Shown here: in pieces, positions 1-5,239 of the stretch | How positions within the stretch are numbered: the first letter of the stretch is position 1 | How the letters are laid out: each line of letters starts with the position of its first letter | Assembly: GCA_017413145.1 (NCBI GenBank) | Contig: JAFPUX010000395.1 | Span: 1-6,221 of the forward strand | Length of the DNA stretch: 6,221 nt | Reading direction: 5' to 3' | Source: Kiritimatiellia bacterium | Lineage (GTDB): Bacteria; Verrucomicrobiota; Kiritimatiellia; RFP12; UBA3636 | Notes under the pieces: model-generated | Told to the model about the DNA's origin: nothing | Seen by the model: the letters and a program-made list of their open reading frames with translations, nothing else | Databases searched by the model: none | Translations under genes and position numbers: made by a program

Positions 1-2166
1 GCCGAGCAGGCCGCGCTGCGGTCGCTCGAACGGCGCGGCCTGGCGCGCGAAATGCCCGCCCCGCCCCCGACGCTTTCCCCCGCGGCCGCCGCGGCGGCCG
101 CCGCCGGGGGCCGGTCCGTCGAGCCCCCGCCCCAGCCGCTCTTCCTGCCGAACCTCGTCGGCGAAACGGCCGTCCTGAACTTCCTCGCCACCACCGTCCC
201 CACGCTCCGGCGCGACGGCTGGAAGGTCGTCCTGCGGGAAGCGCTGCAGACCTACCGCCAGTCCCTGCCGATCGTCGCGCCGCGCGTCGCGATCGACCCC
301 GGGACCGAGCCCGGCTCGTTCCGCGTCAGCTACGTCCTCGAGACGGCGGACGGCTCGGTGCGCCTCACCGACGAGGAGGCGGCCTCGCTCCCGAAACCCG
401 TCCGCTCCGCCGGCCGCGGCCGCGCCGCCGCGGCCAAGCCGCCGCCGCAGGATTCGTTCGTGATGCGCAACGGTTCGCCGATCCTCTTCGACCGGACCGC
501 GCTGGAAAGCCTCAAGGGCATTCTCGCCGAATGTTCGACCTCGCGCAAGCAGCCGAAGGCCTCGCCGGACGACCCGCTGCAGCTCTCTTCCAACTACACG
601 CACTTCGTCAAGGCCTCGCTCGACGCGCTCGCCTCTTCCGGCGTCACCATCGAGCGCGCGCCGGAGGACTGGCTCCGCGCCGCCGACATCGGCCTCGCCC
701 TGCGCGAGCTCAAGCCCGCCCCGCTCGGCGAACCCGTGAAGTCGCTGCTCCGCCCCTACCAGACGGTCGGCGTGGCGTGGCTGCGCTCGCTCGAGGCGAA
801 GGCCCAGGCCGGCATCCTCGCGGACGAAATGGGCCTCGGCAAGACGATCCAGACGCTCGCCTGGCTCTCGCTGCAGCGCGTCCGCGGCGAGAAGGCGCCC
901 GCGATCGTCGTGTGCCCCACCTCGCTCGTCGGGAACTGGGAGCACGAGGCGCGCCACTTCGTGCCGGACATGAAGGCGATCGTCCTCTCCGGCGCGCAGC
1001 GCCGCGAGGACTTCGACAAGATCCCGGACGCGGACCTCGCGATCACGAGCTACGCGCTCATGCGCCGCGACATCGAGGAGTACCGCAAGTTCCGCTTCTC
1101 CGCGGTCGTCCTCGACGAGGCGCAGAACATCAAGAACCAGAACACGCAGAACGCGCGCTCGGTCAAGATGCTCGACCCGTCGGCCGCGCGGCTCGTCGTC
1201 ACCGGCACGCCGATCGAGAACTCCGTCTCCGACCTCTGGAGCATCATGGACTTCCTCATGCCCGGCTACCTCGGGCACTACGAGACGTTCAAGCGCGCCT
1301 ACGAGGAACCGCTGCTGGGCGACGCGAATTCGGAGGAGTACCAGGACGCCGCGCGCCGCCTCCGCGACAAGCTCGCGCCGTTCCTCCTGCGCCGCCTCAA
1401 GCGCCAGGTCGCCAAGGACCTCCCGCCCAAGGTCGTCCAGATCGGCTGGTGCCGCCTGAGCGACGAGCAGCGCCGCGTCTACAACAAGATCCTGGACGAG
1501 TCGCGGATGCAGGTCACGGGCTCCGTCAAGAGCGTCGGCTTCGAGAAGTCCCGCATGCTCATCCTCACGGTGCTGCTGCGCCTGCGCCAGGTCTGCTGCC
1601 ACCTCGCGCTGCTCGGCAAGGAGAACCCGATCCCGGACGCCGAGAACCCCTCCGGCAAGCTCGACCACCTGCTGGACCTGCTCGAGCGCGCCATCAGCGG
1701 CGGCCACCGCACGCTCGTCTTCTCGCAGTTCGTGGAGATGCTCCACATCATCCGCGACGAGCTGCAGAAGCGCAAGATCCCGTTCTGCTACCTGGACGGC
1801 TCGTCCAAGGACCGCATGGAGTCGGTGCAGCGCTTCAACACGGACGAATCGGTCCCCGTGTTCCTCATTTCGCTCAAGGCGGGCGGCACGGGCCTGAACC
1901 TCACCGGCGCGGACGAAGTCATCCACGTCGACCCCTGGTGGAACCCGGCGGTCGAGGAGCAGGCCACCGACCGCGCGCACCGCATCGGCCAGAAGAACAC
2001 CGTCCACTCGGTCCGCCTCATCACGTCCGACACGATCGAGGAGCGCGTCCTGCAGATGCAGCGCCGCAAGCGCGCCATCATCAATTCCACCGTCGAGACC
2101 GGCGACGAGCAGACCCTCTCCAAGCTCACCTGGGCCGACGTCCAGAAGCTCCTCGACATCGAATAG
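1..2166 (+). CDS. SNF2/SWI2-family DEAD-like helicase, 5' end outside the window
   Basis: This is an ATP-dependent, double-stranded-DNA-translocating protein of the bacterial SNF2 family (Rad54/HepA-like superfamily 2). The reading frame is open from base 1; the first ATG, at 52, has no Shine-Dalgarno upstream and the codons before it have the same GC-rich third positions, so I treat the gene as 5'-truncated. Numbering from that ATG: an Ala/Pro-rich linker (about 4-27), a region resembling the bacterial SNF2-associated domain (about 30-225), then the two-lobed motor. Motor motifs seen are LRPYQ (Q-motif-like, about 235), motif I ADEMGLGKT with Lys264, motif II DEAQ at 355-358, motif III TGTPIEN at 384-390, motif IV RTLVFSQF from 553, motif V SLKAGGTGLNL from 607 and motif VI QATDRAHRIGQ at 637-647. 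All catalytic residues look intact. It ends in TAG. Bacterial relatives often carry an N-terminal zinc-binding SWIM domain, which would lie off-window. Its cellular role (transcription, repair or other) cannot be told from sequence. The DTD-GNAT gene follows after 50 bases on the same strand. Confidence 0.95.
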   Translation, partial: AEQAALRSLERRGLAREMPAPPPTLSPAAAAAAAAGGRSVEPPPQPLFLPNLVGETAVLNFLATTVPTLRRDGWKVVLREALQTYRQSLPIVAPRVAIDPGTEPGSFRVSYVLETADGSVRLTDEEAASLPKPVRSAGRGRAAAAKPPPQDSFVMRNGSPILFDRTALESLKGILAECSTSRKQPKASPDDPLQLSSNYTHFVKASLDALASSGVTIERAPEDWLRAADIGLALRELKPAPLGEPVKSLLRPYQTVGVAWLRSLEAKAQAGILADEMGLGKTIQTLAWLSLQRVRGEKAPAIVVCPTSLVGNWEHEARHFVPDMKAIVLSGAQRREDFDKIPDADLAITSYALMRRDIEEYRKFRFSAVVLDEAQNIKNQNTQNARSVKMLDPSAARLVVTGTPIENSVSDLWSIMDFLMPGYLGHYETFKRAYEEPLLGDANSEEYQDAARRLRDKLAPFLLRRLKRQVAKDLPPKVVQIGWCRLSDEQRRVYNKILDESRMQVTGSVKSVGFEKSRMLILTVLLRLRQVCCHLALLGKENPIPDAENPSGKLDHLLDLLERAISGGHRTLVFSQFVEMLHIIRDELQKRKIPFCYLDGSSKDRMESVQRFNTDESVPVFLISLKAGGTGLNLTGADEVIHVDPWWNPAVEEQATDRAHRIGQKNTVHSVRLITSDTIEERVLQMQRRKRAIINSTVETGDEQTLSKLTWADVQKLLDIE
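82..101. repeat. 20-bp perfect palindrome in the Ala-rich helicase linker
   Basis: GCGGCCGCCGCGGCGGCCGC equals its own reverse complement. It encodes part of an Ala run in the helicase linker. GC-rich Ala codons readily produce such symmetry, so a regulatory role is not implied. Confidence 0.75.
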
Positions 2167-2216
2167 CCCCGCACGCCCGGCTCCCGCGCGGGAACGGCGC
2201 TCGAAAGGAACGACCC
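2167..2216 (+). promoter_or_regulatory. Short intergenic spacer with ribosome binding site of the DTD-GNAT gene
   Basis: The spacer carries AAAGGA at 2204-2209, seven bases before the GTG at 2217. This spacing supports that GTG as the start, as does the canonical DTD N-terminus KVLLQRVSEAAV that follows. A perfect 12-bp palindrome, TCCCGCGCGGGA, lies at 2182-2193. As a hairpin it has only a four-bp stem and no T-tract, so I do not call it a terminator. The gap is short enough for co-transcription with the helicase gene. Confidence 0.65.
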
Positions 2217-3212
2217 GTGAAAGTCCTGCTGCAACGCGTTTCGGAAGCCGCCGTCCGGATCGGCGGCGAAACCGCCGGCGCCGTCGGGCGCGGATACATG
2301 GCCCTCGTCGGCTGCCGCGCCGGCGACACGGCCGAGGACTGCGACCGGCTCGCCGTCCGCACCGCGAACCTGCGCGTCTTCGAAGACGACGCGGGCCGCA
2401 TGAACCGCTCCGTTGTCGACGTCGGCGGCGCAGTTCTCGCGATCTCCCAGTTCACGCTCTACGCCGACACGCGCAAGGGCAACCGCCCGAGCTTCGTCGA
2501 AGCCGGCGACCCGGCCGAGGCGGAGCTGCTCTACGAGCGCTTCCTCGCCGACCTGCGCTCGCTGCTCGGCCCGGACCGCGTCGCGCAGGGGCGCTTCGGC
2601 GCGGACATGAAGGTCTCGCTCGTGAACGACGGCCCGTGCACGATCGAGCTCAAGAGCGAAGTCGCGCTCCGCCCCACCCCGGCGCCGCGCCCGCGCCTGC
2701 CGCTGCCGGCGCTCTCGCTCGTCCCCGTCGAAACGGACGCGCAGATCGCCGAGGCGCGCACGGTCGCGGAGAAGACGTGGCCGCGCACCTACGCGGGAAT
2801 CATCCCGGACGCGCAGATTCCCTACATGATCGAACGGATGTACGCGCCCGAGGCGATCCGGCGCGACACGGCGGAGGGGACGCCGTTCTTCCTCGTGAAG
2901 GCGGACGGCCGCACGGCGGGCGTCTGCTCCGCCGACCTCGGAAAGCGCGACGCGGACGGCGCGGCGGAACTCCACAAGCTCTACGTGCTGCCCCAATATT
3001 GGAGCCGAGGCGTCGGGCACTGGGTCCTCGACGAACTTTCGCGCCGCTGCCGCGAGGCGGGCGCGGCGAGCGTGTGGCTGCGCGTGAACAAGCGCAACGA
3101 ACGCGCGCAGAAGGCCTACAAGGCGGCGGGATTCGCGAAGAAACGCGCCGTGTGCACCGACATCGGCGGCGGCTTCGTCATGGACGACTTCGTCTACCGC
3201 CGGACGTTCTAG
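2217..3212 (+). CDS. dtd: D-aminoacyl-tRNA deacylase fused to a GNAT N-acetyltransferase
   Basis: A 331-residue protein in one uninterrupted frame. Residues 1-148 are a full-length D-aminoacyl-tRNA deacylase (DTD), which hydrolyses D-amino acids, and in some systems glycine, from mischarged tRNA. Seen directly are the N-terminal KVLLQRVSEAAV, the SQFT active-site motif at 77-80 (Thr80 as in E. coli numbering) followed by LYADTRKGNRPSF, and the NDGP Gly-cisPro motif at 137-140. Residues about 149-166 are a Pro/Arg/Ala-rich linker. Residues about 167-331 are a complete GNAT fold: an acceptor-side region with KTWPRTYAGIIP, acetyl-CoA motif A (LHKLYVLPQYWSRGVG, 252-267), and motif B with NERAQKAYKAAGF, where Tyr301 is the usual general acid. 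In motif A the usual Q/RxxGxG starts with Trp262. Bacterial DTDs are normally about 145-150 residues and stand alone, so the C-terminal half is an addition. The GNAT substrate is unknown; the released D-amino acid, aminoacyl-tRNA, or an unrelated amine are all possible. Probably cytosolic, as no signal or membrane segment is seen. The start is GTG 2217, supported by the preceding AAAGGA. Confidence 0.93.
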   Translation: MKVLLQRVSEAAVRIGGETAGAVGRGYMALVGCRAGDTAEDCDRLAVRTANLRVFEDDAGRMNRSVVDVGGAVLAISQFTLYADTRKGNRPSFVEAGDPAEAELLYERFLADLRSLLGPDRVAQGRFGADMKVSLVNDGPCTIELKSEVALRPTPAPRPRLPLPALSLVPVETDAQIAEARTVAEKTWPRTYAGIIPDAQIPYMIERMYAPEAIRRDTAEGTPFFLVKADGRTAGVCSADLGKRDADGAAELHKLYVLPQYWSRGVGHWVLDELSRRCREAGAASVWLRVNKRNERAQKAYKAAGFAKKRAVCTDIGGGFVMDDFVYRRTF

Positions 3213-3215
3213 AAC
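3206..3215. repeat. 10-bp palindrome holding both convergent stop codons
   Basis: GTTCTAGAAC is a perfect inverted repeat. Its central CTAG (3209-3212) supplies TAG to the plus-strand DTD-GNAT gene (3210-3212) and TAG to the minus-strand hydrolase gene (3211-3209), so the two coding regions overlap by four bases. By the symmetry both proteins end in Phe. It is too short to act as a terminator hairpin. Confidence 0.9.
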
Positions 3216-4021
3216 CCGAACGACAGCCCGTCGTACGCGGGCTGCACGGGCGCGGGGAAGCGCGCGAGCAGGTCGGCGTGGAGCACGTCGTGCCCGACGT
3301 GGATCACGTACGGCCGCGGCGAGCCGCTCGCGAGCAGCGCGTCGATTGCGCCGGCGAACGTGAGGTGCGCCGAATGCGGGCGGTCGCGCAGGCCGTCGAG
3401 GAGCACCGCGTCCGCGCCGCGCATCATGTCCGCGAGCGCGGGCGTCACTTCGCTGCAGTCGCTTGCGACGACGAGCCGGCGCGGGCCGGCGGCGACCTCG
3501 ACCGCGGTCGCGGTCGACGGCCCGTGCGGGACGTCGAGCAGGCGCACGCGGAACGGGCCGCATTCGAACGGCTCCTCCCCTTCCTCCCGGAAATCGATCT
3601 TCGCGCGGTACATGCCGGCCTGCTCGGGCGGCGGGTTCACGAGGTAGCCGAAGATGCGTTCGATGCCGCGCATCGCCCAGGGCCGCGCGTGCAGAGAAAT
3701 GGAACCGCCCTGGATCGTGTTGAAGCGGCGCAGGTCGTCGAGCCCCAGCACGTGGTCCGCGTGGCAGTGCGTCACGACCACCGCGTCCACGCGCCCGAAG
3801 CGGTGGCGCAGCGCCTGCTCGCGGAAATCGGGCGAGACGTCGATCTGCAGGCCGAAGCCCTCGCACGCCACGTGCACGCCGCAGCGCGAGCGGCGGTCGC
3901 GCGGGTCGGGCGAGAGGCACGTCGGGCACGAGCAGCCGACGACCGGCACGCCCGTGCTCGTCCCCGAACCGAGGACCGTGGCGACGGCTGGACCCGGCTC
4001 CCGCACCGCTAGAGCCCCCAT
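3209..4021 (-). CDS. MBL-fold metallohydrolase, PhnP-like
   Basis: A 270-residue metallo-beta-lactamase-fold hydrolase, a usual length for the PhnP-like group. Seen in order: a first strand with LGSGTSTGVP (17-26), the Cys motif GCSCPTC (29-35) that in PhnP binds a structural zinc, DVSPDFREQ (61-69), the metal motif THCHADH (84-90) followed by LGLDDLRRFN, a likely metal ligand His166 in VPHGPS, Asp188 in VVASDCSE, and the C-terminal HVGHD (241-245). The catalytic set looks complete. PhnP itself cleaves 5-phosphoribosyl 1,2-cyclic phosphate in phosphonate use, but no phn gene is nearby, so the substrate here is open; relatives are mostly uncharacterised. The ATG at 4021 overlaps the ftsW 3' end by 13 bases and is preceded by GAGGAG at 4038-4033 (11-base spacer). 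A GTG at 4006, preceded by GGGGG, is an alternative start giving 265 residues with the whole domain kept. It is the last gene of the minus-strand block and ends tail to tail with the DTD-GNAT gene. Confidence 0.9.
   Translation of the reverse strand: MGALAVREPGPAVATVLGSGTSTGVPVVGCSCPTCLSPDPRDRRSRCGVHVACEGFGLQIDVSPDFREQALRHRFGRVDAVVVTHCHADHVLGLDDLRRFNTIQGGSISLHARPWAMRGIERIFGYLVNPPPEQAGMYRAKIDFREEGEEPFECGPFRVRLLDVPHGPSTATAVEVAAGPRRLVVASDCSEVTPALADMMRGADAVLLDGLRDRPHSAHLTFAGAIDALLASGSPRPYVIHVGHDVLHADLLARFPAPVQPAYDGLSFGF
3224..3244 (+). terminator. Possible hairpin terminator for the plus-strand block
   Basis: CAGCCCG (3224-3230) and CGGGCTG (3238-3244) form a perfect seven-bp GC-rich stem around a seven-base loop. 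The stem begins 11 bases after the DTD-GNAT stop codon. No T-tract follows, so as an intrinsic terminator it would be of the weak, tail-less kind. It also lies inside the 3' coding end of the opposing hydrolase gene, so it may be a by-product of that coding sequence. No other terminator candidate is seen between the convergent blocks. Confidence 0.3.
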
Positions 4022-5220
4022 CCGAGCGAGAGCTCCTCGCCGCGCCGCGGCGGCGGCGCCGGCTCCGGCTCGTCCCCGAACCGCCCCCGGCGCGGTTTCG
4101 TCCCCCACGCGATCCCGAGCAGGAGCCCGCCCGCGACGAGCGACGCGACGAGGTTCGACCCGCCGTAGCTCAGGAACGGCAGCGCGAGGCCCTTCGTCGG
4201 AAACGCGCCCGTCACGACGCCGACGTTCACCGCGCCCGACAGGCACAGGTGCAGCGACAGCCCGAGAGCCAGCAGCCGCACGCGCGGATCCTCCGCGAGG
4301 AACGCCACGCGGAAGCCCGCGACGGCCATCGCGAAGAAGACGAGCAGGCACGGCAGCGTCGCCGCCAGGCCCATCTCCTCGCCGACCATCGCGAGGATGA
4401 AGTCCGTGTGGTTCTCCGGCAGGTAGCTGTGCTTGAGCAGGCTGTTGCCCAGGCCCACGCCCGTCGCGCCGCCGGCCGCGAACGCCGTCAGGCCCATCTC
4501 GAGCTGGTAGGCGTCCTGGTCGCGCGCGGCCCGGCCGCCGGCGGACGCCGCCTGTTCCGTCCGGTCCCCGCCGCCGAAAACCGACGTGATGCGGCTCATG
4601 CGCTCCGGATCGTGCGCGACGTAGACGCCGAGCGCGACCGCGGCGAGCGCGCCGAGGACGAAGAGGTAGCGCAGGCGCACGCCGGACACGAAGAGGAGCG
4701 CGCCGTTCACGGCGAGGAGCATCACGGTGGACCCCAGGTCCGGCTCGACCATGAGGCCGAGGACGAGGACGCCGATCCACGCGGCCGGAACGAGCGCCGA
4801 GCGGACGAACCGCCGCTTGTCCAGCGCCGGGTCGCCGACCCACCACGCCGTGACGAGGATCGCGGCGATCTTGACGAACTCGGACGGCTGCACGCCGACC
4901 GGCCCGAGCCGCACCCAGCGCGCCGAGCCCTTGTTCGCCACGCCGATGCCCGGCAGGTGCACCGCGACGAGGCCCGCCAGCGCGAGCAGCGCGGCGGCGG
5001 CGACGACTTCGCGCCGGAACCAGAACGACGGCGGCACGCGCGCCGCGGCGACCGCGAGGACCAGCCCCGCGACCGCGAAAACGAGCTGCAGCAGGAAGAG
5101 CCGGTTCGCGCTGCCGTGGATGCGGAGGCTCTGCACGTCGCCGACGCTGGCGATCGCGACGAGCCCCACGGCCGTCAGCAGGAACATGCCGACGCAGATG
5201 ACGATGCCGGCGGCTTTCAT
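4009..5220 (-). CDS. ftsW: FtsW, septal peptidoglycan glycosyltransferase (SEDS family)
   Basis: A 403-residue polytopic inner-membrane protein of the SEDS family. FtsW polymerises lipid II into glycan strands at the division septum together with a class B penicillin-binding protein. Hydrophobic segments are visible at about 4-26, 41-62, 71-89, 115-128, 141-158, 163-180, 184-202, 285-308, 316-338 and 355-377. Family motifs are NKGSARWVRLGPVGVQPSEFVKIA (96-119), EPDLGST (159-165), YLPENHTDFILAMVGEEMG (266-284) and FPTKGLALPFLSYGGS (340-355). Asp273 in HTDF matches the catalytic aspartate of E. coli FtsW (Asp297). The PTKGL and SYGGS forms and the HTDF context favour FtsW over RodA, but SEDS paralogues are hard to separate by sequence alone. 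The periplasmic loop at about 215-237 is Gly/Ala/Arg-rich and somewhat long. The N-terminal cytoplasmic tail is only three residues. The start at 5220 is fixed by GGAGGG just upstream. No mur or ftsZ gene is adjacent, so this copy lies outside a classical dcw cluster as far as the window shows. Confidence 0.93.
   Translation of the reverse strand: MKAAGIVICVGMFLLTAVGLVAIASVGDVQSLRIHGSANRLFLLQLVFAVAGLVLAVAAARVPPSFWFRREVVAAAALLALAGLVAVHLPGIGVANKGSARWVRLGPVGVQPSEFVKIAAILVTAWWVGDPALDKRRFVRSALVPAAWIGVLVLGLMVEPDLGSTVMLLAVNGALLFVSGVRLRYLFVLGALAAVALGVYVAHDPERMSRITSVFGGGDRTEQAASAGGRAARDQDAYQLEMGLTAFAAGGATGVGLGNSLLKHSYLPENHTDFILAMVGEEMGLAATLPCLLVFFAMAVAGFRVAFLAEDPRVRLLALGLSLHLCLSGAVNVGVVTGAFPTKGLALPFLSYGGSNLVASLVAGGLLLGIAWGTKPRRGRFGDEPEPAPPPRRGEELSLGWGL
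4033..4038 (-). promoter_or_regulatory. Ribosome binding site of the MBL hydrolase inside the ftsW 3' end
   Basis: GAGGAG on the minus strand lies 11 bases before the ATG at 4021 and within the last codons of ftsW. The spacing is a little long. It supports the 4021 start and translation coupled to ftsW, but does not exclude the GTG at 4006. Confidence 0.5.
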
Positions 5221-5239
5221 GCGCCCTCCGTCAGGGCGC
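5221..5239 (-). promoter_or_regulatory. Hairpin covering the ftsW ribosome binding site and the upstream stop codon
   Basis: On the minus strand GCGCCCT (5239-5233), loop GACGG and AGGGCGC (5227-5221) form a perfect seven-bp stem ending directly before the ftsW ATG. The Shine-Dalgarno GGAGGG (5229-5224) lies in the loop and 3' arm. The TGA of the LysM gene (5233-5231) sits at the stem-loop border. A ribosome terminating there would cover the 5' arm and free the binding site. The structure is seen; the coupling role is inferred. Confidence 0.55.

Noticed and set aside
2182..2193. Palindrome between the helicase and DTD-GNAT genes as a terminator
   Set aside because: It gives only a four-bp stem with no T-tract, and the 50-base gap suits co-transcription better.
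531..2216. Long plus-strand open frame through the helicase gene, in frame with the DTD-GNAT gene
   Set aside because: Its translation is Arg/Ala/Pro/His-rich with no family motif, and it lies out of frame over the intact SNF2 motor. The true gene starts at the GTG at 2217 with a Shine-Dalgarno and the DTD N-terminus.
1788..3929. 713-codon minus-strand open frame
   Set aside because: It is antisense to the helicase and DTD-GNAT genes and overlaps the hydrolase in another frame. The product is Arg/Ala-rich with no recognisable domain, as expected from GC-rich shadow frames.
2636..4012. 458-codon plus-strand open frame
   Set aside because: It is a shadow of the DTD-GNAT gene and of the hydrolase on the other strand; the composition is Arg/Ala/His-rich and without motifs.
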